DNA of 64,000 nucleotides from VBDM01 sp049802235 (lineage in GTDB: Bacteria > Pseudomonadota > Gammaproteobacteria > Burkholderiales > SG8-39): NCBI GenBank assembly GCA_049802235.1, contig JBARMB010000085.1, forward strand, positions 11,999 to 75,998, read 5' to 3'. The first letter of the stretch is position 1. Every line of letters starts with the position of its first letter. A program made the position numbers and the translations under genes. Below, piece after piece: positions 43,240 to 52,424 of this stretch. The notes beneath the pieces were generated by a model. The model worked only from the letters and a program-made list of their open reading frames with translations. It was not told where the DNA came from and did no database searches.

Positions 43240-46083
43240 ATGATGAAGCAGATGCTCTCCGACTCCTACCTCTTCGGCGCCAATGCGCCTTTCATCGAGG
43301 AGCTGTACGAGGTCTACCTCGACAACCCGCAGTCCATTCCCGAGCAGTGGCGCGATTACTTCGACAAGATGCAGCTGCTGCCGGCCGGCGTGAACGAAAA
43401 TGCGGGCAACGGCGGCCGCGATGTGGCGCACGCGCCTATCGTCGAGTCGTTCGCGCAGCGGGCAAGGCAGAACAAGCTGCACACCGTTGCATCGCCGACG
43501 GAGCTCGGCGTCGAGCGCAAGCAGGTCTACGTGCTGTTGCTCGTCGCCGCGTATCGCACCCTGGGTTGCAGGTGGGCGCAGCTCGATCCGCTGAAGCGCC
43601 AGCAGCGTCCGCAGCTGCCGGAGCTGGAACCCGCGTTCTACGACCTCACCGAGGCCGACATGGAGACGGTGTTCAACACCGGCACGCTCGTCGGCCCGGA
43701 ACGGGCCACGCTGCGGCAGATCCTGCAGGCGCTGCGCGAGACCTACTGCGGCTCGATCGGCGTGGAGTACATGTACATGAGCGACATGGGGCAAAAGCGC
43801 TGGATCCAGCAGCGCCTGGAATCCTGCCGCTCCCAACCGAGCCTGCCGGCCGAGCAGAAGAAGCGCATCCTGGAGCGCGTCACCGCCGCCGAGACGCTGG
43901 AGAAATTCCTGCACACCCGCTATGTCGGGCAGAAGCGCTTTTCGCTCGAGGGCGGCGAGAGTCTGATTTCGTCCATGGACGAGGTGCTGCAGCGCGCCGG
44001 GGGCTACGGCGTGCAGGAGCTGGTGATCGGCATGGCGCATCGCGGCCGGCTCAATGTGCTCGTCAATACCCTCGGCAAGAACCCCAAGGAGCTGTTCTCC
44101 GAATTCGAAGGCAAGTCGGTGAGCGACCTGTCGGCCGGGGACGTCAAGTACCACAACGGTTTTTCCTCCGACATTTCCACGCCCGGCGGCGCGCTCCACC
44201 TGACGCTCGCGTTCAACCCTTCGCACCTGGAGATCGTCAACCCGGTGGTCGAGGGCTCGGTGCGCGCGCGCCAGCGCCGCCGCAAGGACATCAACGGCGA
44301 CCAGGTGCTGCCGCTCCTCATCCACGGCGACGCCGCCTTCGCCGGGCAGGGCGTGGTGATGGAGACGTTGAACCTGTCGGCGACGCGCGGCTACGGCACC
44401 GGCGGCACGGTGCACATCATCGTCAACAACCAGATCGGCTTCACCACTTCCGATCCGCGCGACGTGCGCTCCACGATCTATTGCACCGACGTGGCGAAGA
44501 TGGTCGAGGCGCCGATCTTCCACGTCAACGGCGACGATCCGGAGGCGGTGCACCTGGTGACGCAGATCGCCATGGACTACCGCAAGGAGTACAAGAAGGA
44601 CGTGGTGATCGACATCGTCTGCTTCCGCAAGCTCGGCCACAACGAGCAGGACGAGCCGTTCGTCACCCAGCCGCTGATGTACAAGAAAATCGCGCAGCAT
44701 CCCGGCACGCGCAGGCTCTACGCCGACAAGCTGGTCGCCCAGGGCGTGATCAGGCCCGAGGAGCCGGAGCAGATGATCAAGGACTACCGCCAGGCGCTGG
44801 AGGAAGGCCGGCATACGTCGAGCCCGGTGCTGTCGAATTTCCAGCGCAATTTCGCGGTGGACTGGGCACCATTCCTCAACGCGAAGTGGACCGATTCGGC
44901 CGACACGTCGGCGCCCATGGCCGAGTTGCAGCGGCTGGCCGGGCGTCTGACCACGATTCCGGAAGGCTTCAAGCTGCACCCGTCGGTCGAGCGCGTCAAC
45001 CAGGCCCGGCGCGAGATGGGGCTCGGAAAGAGAATGCTCGATTGGGGCATGGCGGAGAATCTTTCCTATGCCACGCTGCTCGCCAACGGCTACGCGGTGC
45101 GGCTTTCGGGGCAGGACTCGGCGCGCGGTACGTTTGCCCACCGCCACGCCGTGCTGCACGACCAGAACCGCGAGCGCTGGGACGCCGGCATCTACACGCC
45201 ACTGAACGGCGTCGCCGAGAACCAGGCCACGTTCGTGGTGATCGATTCGGTGCTGTCCGAGGAGGCGGTGCTCGGCTTCGAGTACGGCTACGCCTGTGCC
45301 GAGCCCGACGAGCTGGTGATCTGGGAGGCGCAGTTCGGCGATTTCGCCAACGGCGCGCAGGTGGTGATCGACCAGTTCATCGCTGCGGGCGAAGCCAAGT
45401 GGGGGCGGATGTGCGGCCTGGTGATGCTGCTGCCGCACGGCTACGAAGGCCAGGGCCCGGAACACAGCTCGGGGCGCCTGGAGCGCTACCTGCAGCTTTG
45501 CGCCGAGCACAATATCCAGGTGTGCGTGCCGACCACGCCGGCGCAGATTTTCCACCTGCTGCGGCGCCAGATGCTGCGCTCGTTCAGGAAGCCGCTGGTG
45601 GTCATGACGCCGAAGTCGCTGCTCAGAAAGCCGGAAGCCGTCTCGAGCCTGAAGGAGCTCGCAAAGGGGGGCTTCCAGACCGTGATCGGCGAAATCGACG
45701 AGATCGACCCGAAGCCTGTCACGCGCGTCGTGGCCTGCTCGGGCAAGGTGTATTACGACCTGCTGGCCGCCCGCCGCGAGCGGCGCCACGACAATACCGC
45801 GATCATCCGCGTCGAGCAGCTCTATCCCTATCCGCACAAGCACTTCGCCGCCGAGATGAAGCGCTACCCGAACGCGAAGGAAGTCGTGTGGTGCCAGGAG
45901 GAGCCGCAGAACCAGGGCGCGTGGTACCAGACACGGCACTACCTGGTGGAAAACATGCGCGAGGACCAGAAGTTGCATTACGCCGGCCGGCCGTCTTCGG
46001 CTTCGCCGGCGGTGGGTTACAGCGCCAAGCACGTTGAGCAGCAAAAGAAATTGGTCGAAGCGGCCTTTGGAAAAATGAAGTGA
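43240..46083 (+). CDS. sucA: 2-oxoglutarate dehydrogenase E1 component
   Basis: 947 residues, thiamine-diphosphate dependent. The N-terminal segment SYLFGANAPFIEELYEVYLD docks E1 to the complex. HRGRLNVLVN, GDAAFAGQGVVMETLN and NNQIGFTTSDPRD form the cofactor and substrate site. C-terminal EGQGPEHSSGRLERYLQL is conserved. Starts at tandem ATGs at 43240. Decarboxylates 2-oxoglutarate. Confidence 0.97.
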   Translation: MMKQMLSDSYLFGANAPFIEELYEVYLDNPQSIPEQWRDYFDKMQLLPAGVNENAGNGGRDVAHAPIVESFAQRARQNKLHTVASPTELGVERKQVYVLLLVAAYRTLGCRWAQLDPLKRQQRPQLPELEPAFYDLTEADMETVFNTGTLVGPERATLRQILQALRETYCGSIGVEYMYMSDMGQKRWIQQRLESCRSQPSLPAEQKKRILERVTAAETLEKFLHTRYVGQKRFSLEGGESLISSMDEVLQRAGGYGVQELVIGMAHRGRLNVLVNTLGKNPKELFSEFEGKSVSDLSAGDVKYHNGFSSDISTPGGALHLTLAFNPSHLEIVNPVVEGSVRARQRRRKDINGDQVLPLLIHGDAAFAGQGVVMETLNLSATRGYGTGGTVHIIVNNQIGFTTSDPRDVRSTIYCTDVAKMVEAPIFHVNGDDPEAVHLVTQIAMDYRKEYKKDVVIDIVCFRKLGHNEQDEPFVTQPLMYKKIAQHPGTRRLYADKLVAQGVIRPEEPEQMIKDYRQALEEGRHTSSPVLSNFQRNFAVDWAPFLNAKWTDSADTSAPMAELQRLAGRLTTIPEGFKLHPSVERVNQARREMGLGKRMLDWGMAENLSYATLLANGYAVRLSGQDSARGTFAHRHAVLHDQNRERWDAGIYTPLNGVAENQATFVVIDSVLSEEAVLGFEYGYACAEPDELVIWEAQFGDFANGAQVVIDQFIAAGEAKWGRMCGLVMLLPHGYEGQGPEHSSGRLERYLQLCAEHNIQVCVPTTPAQIFHLLRRQMLRSFRKPLVVMTPKSLLRKPEAVSSLKELAKGGFQTVIGEIDEIDPKPVTRVVACSGKVYYDLLAARRERRHDNTAIIRVEQLYPYPHKHFAAEMKRYPNAKEVVWCQEEPQNQGAWYQTRHYLVENMREDQKLHYAGRPSSASPAVGYSAKHVEQQKKLVEAAFGKMK

Positions 46084-46115
46084 GTTGAGGCGGCGGAAGA
46101 AGGCCGCTTCAACTC
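46082..46115 (+). promoter_or_regulatory. Stem-loop between sucA and sucB
   Basis: Arms GAGTTGAGGCGGC (46082-46094) and GCCGCTTCAACTC (46103-46115), 13 bp with one G-T pair, overlapping the sucA stop. No T run, so mRNA stabilisation or processing is more likely than termination. Confidence 0.55.
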
Positions 46116-46245
46116 CGCCGGATCGAACGGACGGCAATACCGCCGTTCATCCGGCGGGAAGTTCCGGCGCGTTACGCGCTGGTTTTTTGAAGTATACCGG
46201 CGCAGGCCAAGCCGAAGCCGGTAAAAAAACCGAACGGAGCAGGCG

Positions 46246-47508
46246 ATGCTAGTCGAAGTCAAGGTTCCGCAATTGTCGGAATCGGTTGCGGAGGCCACGC
46301 TGCTGGCGTGGCGCAAGAAGGCCGGTGAGGCCGTCAAGCGCGACGAAAACCTCATCGACGTCGAAACCGACAAGGTGGTGCTCGAGCTGCCGGCGCCCGC
46401 CGACGGCGTCCTCGGTCGGATCATCAAGGGCGACGGCGGCACCGTCGTCTCCGGCGAGGTCATCGCCACCATCGATACCGAGGCCGCTGCAACCATCGCG
46501 GCGCCTGCCGCCGCGCCGGCGGGGGTCCGGCCGGAGCCGAAATCCGTGCCCGCCACGCCGGCGTCTTCGGCAACGGTGGCGCGCGAAGATGCCCGCCTCA
46601 TGCCCGCCGCGAGAAAACTCGTCGAAGAGCAGGGGATAGACCCGAGCAAGATCACCGGCAGCGGCCGCGACGGCCGTATCACGAAGGAAGACGTTCTCGG
46701 GCAGATGCAGAAGCCCGCGCCTGCGGCCGCTGCCGTCGCATCGACGGAGGCAAAGCGGGCGCTGCCGCAGCCGCCGGCGCCGGTCAATGTCGATCAGCTT
46801 CTCGCCGGGCGTCCGGAACAGCGGGTGCCGATGTCGCGGCTTCGCGTGCGCATCGCTGAGCGCCTGGTGCAATCGCAGTCCACCGCCGCCATCCTGACCA
46901 CGTTCAACGAAGTGAACATGGCGCCGGTGATCGAGCTGCGCAAGAAATACAAGGACCGCTTCGAGAAGGAGCACGGCGTCAAGCTCGGCTTCATGTCGTT
47001 CTTCGCCAAGGCGGCAGTGCACGCGCTGAAGAAATATCCCGTCGTCAATGCCTCGATCGACGGCAACGATATCGTCTACCACGGCTATTTCGACATCGGC
47101 GTCGCCGTGGGCAGTTCGCGCGGGCTGGTGGTGCCGATCCTGCGCGATGCCGACCAGATGACGTTCGCCGAGATCGAGAAGAAGATCGCCGATTTCGGCA
47201 AGCGAGCGCAGGACGGCAAGCTCGGCATCGAGGAGCTGACCGGCGGCACGTTCTCGATCTCCAACGGCGGAGTGTTCGGCTCGATGCTGTCCACGCCGAT
47301 CATCAATCCGCCGCAATCCGCGATTCTCGGCGTGCACGCGACCCAGGACCGGCCGGTCGTGGAAGGCGGCCAGATCGTGGTCCGGCCGATGAATTACCTG
47401 GCGCTTTCCTACGATCACCGCATCATCGACGGTCGCGAGGCGGTGCTGTCGCTGGTGGCGATCAAGGAAGCGCTGGAAGATCCGGCGCGCCTGCTGCTCG
47501 ACCTGTAA
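46246..47508 (+). CDS. sucB: Dihydrolipoamide succinyltransferase (E2 of 2-oxoglutarate dehydrogenase)
   Basis: 420 residues. Lipoyl domain with the modified lysine in IDVETDKVVLELPAP; E1/E3-binding domain ARKLVEEQGIDPSKITGSG; catalytic domain ending LALSYDHRIIDGREAVLSL with the active histidine. Linkers are Ala/Pro-rich. GGAGCAGG precedes the ATG. Confidence 0.97.
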   Translation: MLVEVKVPQLSESVAEATLLAWRKKAGEAVKRDENLIDVETDKVVLELPAPADGVLGRIIKGDGGTVVSGEVIATIDTEAAATIAAPAAAPAGVRPEPKSVPATPASSATVAREDARLMPAARKLVEEQGIDPSKITGSGRDGRITKEDVLGQMQKPAPAAAAVASTEAKRALPQPPAPVNVDQLLAGRPEQRVPMSRLRVRIAERLVQSQSTAAILTTFNEVNMAPVIELRKKYKDRFEKEHGVKLGFMSFFAKAAVHALKKYPVVNASIDGNDIVYHGYFDIGVAVGSSRGLVVPILRDADQMTFAEIEKKIADFGKRAQDGKLGIEELTGGTFSISNGGVFGSMLSTPIINPPQSAILGVHATQDRPVVEGGQIVVRPMNYLALSYDHRIIDGREAVLSLVAIKEALEDPARLLLDL

Positions 47509-47526
47509 CGAGCGCGAGTTTCCGCC

Positions 47527-48954
47527 ATGGCGCAATCGTTTGACGTCGTCGTAATCGGCTCGGGGCCGGCGGGCTACATCGCCGCGATCCGTTGCGCGCA
47601 ACTGGGCATGAAGACCGCCTGTGTCGAGGAATGGAAAACCCCGGCAGGCAAGGGTGCGCTCGGCGGCACCTGCCTCAACGTCGGCTGCATTCCTTCGAAG
47701 GCGCTGCTCGATTCCTCCGGCCAGTACGAGCATACGGTCAAGGAACTCGACGGCCACGGGATCTCGGTTTCCGCAGTAAAGGTCGACGTGGTGAAGATGC
47801 TCGCGCGCAAGGACGCGATCGTGTCCAAGATGACCGGCGGCATCGAGCTGCTGTTCCGCAAGAACAAAATCGACTGGTTGAAGGGCCACGGCAGGCTCGC
47901 CGGCCGCGGCGAGACCTGGAAGATCGAGGTGACAGGCGAAGGCGGCAGCGAGAGCGTCGCTGCAAAATACGTGGTCATCGCCACGGGTTCCAGGGCGCGG
48001 CACCTGCCGGGTGTGCCGATCGACAACGAGATCGTCTGCGACAACATCGGTGCGCTCGCCTTCAGGGAGGTGCCGCAGCGGCTGGGCGTGATCGGCGCGG
48101 GGGTGATCGGTCTGGAGCTAGGCAGCGTCTGGCGGCGGCTCGGCTCGAAAGTCACTCTGCTCGAGGCTCTGCCGGGTTTCCTTGCCGCTGCCGACGAAAG
48201 CGTCTCCAGGGAGGCGTGGAAAATCTTCACCATGGGGCAGGGACTCGACATCCGGCTTGCGGCGAAGATCGGCAAGGTGGTTGCGGGCAAGAAAGGCGTT
48301 ACGGTCGAATACGAGCACGAGGGCGCGGCGAAGGTGCTCGAATGCGACCGTCTCGTCGTCTCCATCGGTCGCGTGCCCAACACCGAGGGTCTCGGCGCCG
48401 GGAGCGTCGGCCTCGGGATCGATGGCCGGGGTTTCATCGAGGTGGACGATCAATGCCGCACCAGCCTGCCGAACGTGTTTGCGATCGGCGACGTGGTGCG
48501 CGGGCCGATGCTCGCGCACAAGGGCGAGGAGGAAGGCGTCATGGTGGCGGAACTCATCGCCGGACAGAAGGCGCATGTCAATCTCGACACCATCCCATGG
48601 GTCATTTACACCGCGCCCGAGATCGCCTGGGTGGGCAAGACCGAGCAGCAGTTGAAGGCCGAGGGCACGCCGTACCGCGCCGGCCAGTTCCCCTTCGCGA
48701 TCAACGGCCGGGCGCTCGGGCATGGCGACACGCACGGCTTCGTGAAGATGCTGGCCCACGCAAAAACCGACGAGATCCTCGGGGTGCATATCATCAATAC
48801 CCATGCCTCGGAGCTCATCGCCGAGGCGGTGGTGGCGATGGAATTCCGCGCCAGCTCCGAGGACATCGCCCGCATCGTGCACGCACATCCGTCGCTGTCG
48901 GAAGTCATGCACGAGGCGGCGCTGGCGGTGGACAAGCGCGCGCTCAATATGTAG
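47527..48954 (+). CDS. lpdA: Dihydrolipoamide dehydrogenase (E3)
   Basis: 475 residues. FAD site VVIGSGPAGYIAAIRCAQLG; redox disulfide GGTCLNVGCIPSKAL; NAD site GVIGAGVIGLELGSVW; C-terminal catalytic histidine in HAHPSLSEVMHEAALAV. Reoxidises lipoyl groups of SucB. The ribosome binding site is weak, 18 bases after the sucB stop. Confidence 0.97.
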   Translation: MAQSFDVVVIGSGPAGYIAAIRCAQLGMKTACVEEWKTPAGKGALGGTCLNVGCIPSKALLDSSGQYEHTVKELDGHGISVSAVKVDVVKMLARKDAIVSKMTGGIELLFRKNKIDWLKGHGRLAGRGETWKIEVTGEGGSESVAAKYVVIATGSRARHLPGVPIDNEIVCDNIGALAFREVPQRLGVIGAGVIGLELGSVWRRLGSKVTLLEALPGFLAAADESVSREAWKIFTMGQGLDIRLAAKIGKVVAGKKGVTVEYEHEGAAKVLECDRLVVSIGRVPNTEGLGAGSVGLGIDGRGFIEVDDQCRTSLPNVFAIGDVVRGPMLAHKGEEEGVMVAELIAGQKAHVNLDTIPWVIYTAPEIAWVGKTEQQLKAEGTPYRAGQFPFAINGRALGHGDTHGFVKMLAHAKTDEILGVHIINTHASELIAEAVVAMEFRASSEDIARIVHAHPSLSEVMHEAALAVDKRALNM

Positions 48955-48956
48955 CC

Positions 48957-49001
48957 GGGGCTGGAGGCTCAGGGGTCAGGGAAACGCCTGCCCCCAGCCC
49001 C
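48957..49001. repeat. Inverted repeat between lpdA and zapE
   Basis: GGGGCTGG (48957-48964) pairs with CCAGCCCC (48994-49001), followed by TTTCAGT. A second CCAGCCCC occurs at 49011-49018. It might act as a weak terminator. Confidence 0.45.
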
Positions 49002-49029
49002 TTTCAGTCCCCAGCCCCTATAGCCCCTG

Positions 49030-50199
49030 ATGAGAGACAGCGCCGTCGAAATCACCGAAGGACTCGATCTCGCCGCAGGCGGGAATCTCTCCGTCCTTGA
49101 TATCTACCGCAGCGCGCTGGAGCGCCGCGGCTTCTCGAGCGATCCGTCCCAGCTCAAGGCGGTCGGGCGGCTGCAGCAGCTCTACGAGGAGTGGTCCACC
49201 TACAAGGCGCGCCGCAGCACGGCGCTCAGGCGTCTGGTCGTGCGTCCGCCGCTGCCGCGCGGGGTCTACCTGTGGGGCGGCGTCGGGCGCGGCAAGAGCT
49301 TTCTCATGGACAGCTTCTATCTGTGCCTGCCGCTGGTGCGCAAGCGGCGCGTGCATTTCCACCACTTCATGCGTGACGTGCACCGCGAGCTGGACGAGCT
49401 GAAGGGCACGGAGGACCCGCTTGCGGCGCTCGCCGTGCGCATCGCCAAGCGCCACCGGCTCATCTGCTTCGACGAGATGCACGTCAACGACATCGCCGAC
49501 GCCATGATCGTCGGCCGGCTGCTCGCCCGGACCATGGACCTCGGCGTGGTGTACTGCATGACTTCCAACTATCATCCCGACCAGCTCTACAAGGACGGCT
49601 TGACGCGCGAGAATTTCCTGCCCGCGATCGCACTGCTCAGGGAGCGCATGGACGTCCTGCATGTCGACGGCGGCGTGGACTACCGCCAGCGCATGCTCGA
49701 GGGCGTCGTGGTCTACCACGCGCCGCTCGGCCCGGAGTCCGACCGCGCCCTGACGGAGGCCTTCAAGAGAATTGCCGAGGTGGAGGAGGAGTTTCACGAG
49801 CTCGACGTGGAGGGACGGGTGATTCCCTACCGCCACCGCGCCGGCGGCGTCGTCTGGTTCGATTTCAATGTCATTTGCGGCTGGGGCCGCTCGCAGCACG
49901 ATTACCTCGACTTGTCGAGGCGCTTTCACACCGTGATCGTTTCGGACGTGCCGCGCATGAGCGCCGCCCTTGCCGAGGAAGCGCGCCGCTTTACGCTGAT
50001 GGTCGACGTGTTCTACGACAACCGCGTCAAGCTGATCGTGTCGGCGGAAACGGCGCCGGAAAAGCTGCTCAGGATCGAGGAGGACCCGGGCGACGCGCGG
50101 CTGCGCGCGATGGTGTTCGAATTCGACCGCACCGCGAGCCGTCTGGTCGAGATGCAGTCGCGCGAATATCTCGCCGAGGGCCGGCGCCTGCCTGCGTAG
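49030..50199 (+). CDS. zapE: Cell division protein ZapE (AFG1-like ATPase)
   Basis: 389 residues. Walker A GGVGRGKSFLMDSFY, Walker B LICFDEMHVNDIADAM, sensor region CMTSNYHPDQLYKDGL and the family ending VEMQSREYLAE. Family members bind FtsZ in division or act in protein quality control. zapE after the odh genes is a recurrent betaproteobacterial arrangement. Confidence 0.93.
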   Translation: MRDSAVEITEGLDLAAGGNLSVLDIYRSALERRGFSSDPSQLKAVGRLQQLYEEWSTYKARRSTALRRLVVRPPLPRGVYLWGGVGRGKSFLMDSFYLCLPLVRKRRVHFHHFMRDVHRELDELKGTEDPLAALAVRIAKRHRLICFDEMHVNDIADAMIVGRLLARTMDLGVVYCMTSNYHPDQLYKDGLTRENFLPAIALLRERMDVLHVDGGVDYRQRMLEGVVVYHAPLGPESDRALTEAFKRIAEVEEEFHELDVEGRVIPYRHRAGGVVWFDFNVICGWGRSQHDYLDLSRRFHTVIVSDVPRMSAALAEEARRFTLMVDVFYDNRVKLIVSAETAPEKLLRIEEDPGDARLRAMVFEFDRTASRLVEMQSREYLAEGRRLPA

Positions 50200-50249
50200 C
50201 CGGCACGGTCGGACGGCAGCCGTAATAGAATTCGGAACTGGGGGAGTTC

Positions 50250-51242
50250 ATGGACAGATTCAAAGCCTACCGAATCCACGAGATCGAGAAAAAGGTCGTC
50301 GCGCGCTTCGAGGAAATCAGCCTCGATGATCTCGACGCGGGCGAGGTGGTCGTCCGCGTTGCCTATTCCAGCGTCAACTACAAGGACGCGCTCGCCGCAA
50401 CGGGCGCCGGCAGGATCATCCGGCGGTTTCCCTGCGTCGGCGGCATCGACCTCTCCGGCACCGTGGTCGAATCGAGCGACGCGCGCTTCAGGAAGGGCGA
50501 CGCGGTCATTTGCACCAGCTACGACCTCGGCGTCGCGCACGACGGCGGCTATGCCGAATATGCGCGCGTCCGGGCGGACTGGGTGGTGCCCATGCCCAAG
50601 GGGCTGAACCTGTTCGAGGCGATGGCGCTCGGCACGGCGGGGTACACCGCGGGCCTGGCAGTGGTGCGCATGGAGACCAACGGGTTGAAGCCCGCAAACG
50701 GCCCGGTGATCGTGAGCGGCGCCACCGGCGGTGTCGGCAGCATCGCCATCGATATCCTGTCGCGCCTGGGCTACCACGTGGTGGCGCTCACCGGCAAGGA
50801 GGCCGAGACCGATTACCTGGAGCGGCTCGGCGCGAAAGAGGTGATGCTGCGCCAAGGTCTCGATTTGGCGAAGATCAAGCCGCTCGACAAGGCGATGTGG
50901 GCGGGCGCGGTGGACAATCTGGGCGGGGAGGTGCTCGCCTGGATGGCGAGCACGATGAAGCCGGGCGGCACCATTGCCTCGATCGGCCTCGCCGCGAGCA
51001 TGAACCTGAACACCACGGTGACGCCGTTCATCCTGCGCGGCGTGAGCCTGCTCGGTATCGACTCCGGCTATACGCCCATGCCGTTGCGCCAGGAGGTGTG
51101 GCGGCGGCTTGCCACGGACATGCGGCCGGCGCACCTGAAGGAGCTTGCGCGCACCATTCCGTTCGAGCAACTGCCGCAGGTATTCGACAGTTTCATCAAA
51201 GGCGCCGCGAAAGGCCGCATCGTCGTCGACATGGCGGCTTGA
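50250..51242 (+). CDS. acuI: Acryloyl-CoA reductase/quinone oxidoreductase (YhdH/AcuI family)
   Basis: 330 residues, zinc-free medium-chain reductase. SSVNYKDALAATGAGRIIRR and FPCVGGIDLSGTV are characteristic of AcuI; NADPH site is VIVSGATGGVGSIAIDIL. AcuI reduces toxic acryloyl-CoA to propionyl-CoA. Nearby prpE and the prp genes support a propionyl-CoA context, though the gene is widespread and not always specific. GGGGGAG precedes the ATG. Confidence 0.88.
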   Translation: MDRFKAYRIHEIEKKVVARFEEISLDDLDAGEVVVRVAYSSVNYKDALAATGAGRIIRRFPCVGGIDLSGTVVESSDARFRKGDAVICTSYDLGVAHDGGYAEYARVRADWVVPMPKGLNLFEAMALGTAGYTAGLAVVRMETNGLKPANGPVIVSGATGGVGSIAIDILSRLGYHVVALTGKEAETDYLERLGAKEVMLRQGLDLAKIKPLDKAMWAGAVDNLGGEVLAWMASTMKPGGTIASIGLAASMNLNTTVTPFILRGVSLLGIDSGYTPMPLRQEVWRRLATDMRPAHLKELARTIPFEQLPQVFDSFIKGAAKGRIVVDMAA

Positions 51243-51248
51243 GGCGAC

Positions 51249-52394
51249 ATGTCGCAAGCGGAGCAAATCCCGAAGCGGTGCGTGCTGATCGTGGACGATT
51301 CCAGGATCGTCCGTACCACCATCGCACGCCTCGTCAGAGCGAGCTTCGACGTAAGGGAAGAAGCCAACGGCGAGGCCGGCTGGAAGGCGATTGCGTCCAA
51401 TCCGTCGATCGTCGTCGTGTTCTCGGACATCCAGATGCCCGAACTCGACGGGTTCGGCCTGCTGGAGCGCATCCGCAGCTCGCAGGAGGGGCGCATCCGC
51501 AGTCTTCCGGTGATCATGATCTCGGGAGACGAGGACGACGCGACCAAGAAGCGCGCCCGCGAGGCAGGGGCGAACGACTTCATCGCCAAGACCACCGAAG
51601 GTACCGAGATCCTCTCCCGGATCGACAATCTCCTGCATCTGGTGGAAACGAAGCAGCAGCTTTCGACGACCCGCGAGGTGATCGAACAGACCGTTACCCG
51701 CGATCCTCTCACGGGGACGTTTACGCCGCACTACCTCGTGACCGAAGGCGGCAAACACTATTCGCACGCCCGCCGCCATGGCGGACCCTTGTCGGTCGTG
51801 GTCTTCCGCATCGATACCTACGACGATATCGTGCAGAAAGTCGGCAAGAGCGTGGCCGATCAGCTGCTGGCACGGATCGCCAAGCAGGTCATGGGGACGC
51901 TGCGTGCGGAGGATTCCGTCGGGCGCACCGGAGAGGCTGCTTTCACGGTGATCTCGGCCGGTATTTCCTCGCAACAGGCGCTCGCATTCGCGCGCAGGTT
52001 GCACGAACAGCTCGAAAAGGCGCAGATCACATACGGCAATCAGCTGCTCAAGATCAGCTCGAGCATCGGCCTTGCCGCTCTCGATGTCGACAATGCGGCC
52101 TCGATCGAGGAACTGATGAAACTGGCGCTGCAGCGCCTCGAGGACAGCGCCAGCCGCCGGGCGCAAAGGATCGCCGGCGAGGACGAAGTCAGCCGGACCA
52201 AGGCGCCGACCCTGCCGGGCGACATCGAGCGCGCAGTGCAGGTGATCGAGAGCGCGAATGCCGAGCGCCTGGGCGATGCCGCGGGCGAATTGCTTCTCCG
52301 CCTGCTGCCGTTTCTGCGGGCAGCGTGCCGGCGCCTGAATGTGGAACTTCCGCTGGACAAGATCGCGCAGGCGCTCAAGGACCGGGCAAAGTAG
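51249..52394 (+). CDS. Response regulator with degenerate GGDEF-like domain
   Basis: 381 residues. Receiver domain 1-130 with acidic pair D16-D17, phospho-acceptor D60 (FSDIQMPELDG) and K114. A diguanylate-cyclase-like domain, about 150-300, begins RDPLTGTFTPHYL, but the signature GGDEF is GEAAF (228-232), so cyclase activity is not expected. The C-terminal 80 residues are helical and unassigned. It starts 6 bases after acuI. No histidine kinase is adjacent. It may bind c-di-GMP or a protein partner. Confidence 0.85.
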   Translation: MSQAEQIPKRCVLIVDDSRIVRTTIARLVRASFDVREEANGEAGWKAIASNPSIVVVFSDIQMPELDGFGLLERIRSSQEGRIRSLPVIMISGDEDDATKKRAREAGANDFIAKTTEGTEILSRIDNLLHLVETKQQLSTTREVIEQTVTRDPLTGTFTPHYLVTEGGKHYSHARRHGGPLSVVVFRIDTYDDIVQKVGKSVADQLLARIAKQVMGTLRAEDSVGRTGEAAFTVISAGISSQQALAFARRLHEQLEKAQITYGNQLLKISSSIGLAALDVDNAASIEELMKLALQRLEDSASRRAQRIAGEDEVSRTKAPTLPGDIERAVQVIESANAERLGDAAGELLLRLLPFLRAACRRLNVELPLDKIAQALKDRAK

Positions 52395-52424
52395 CGGCCG
52401 AATCTGTTGAAAGGGAGTCACTCC

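Noticed and set aside
43216..46137. Minus-strand frame of about 973 codons opposite sucA
   Set aside because: Antisense shadow of a fully conserved E1 gene.
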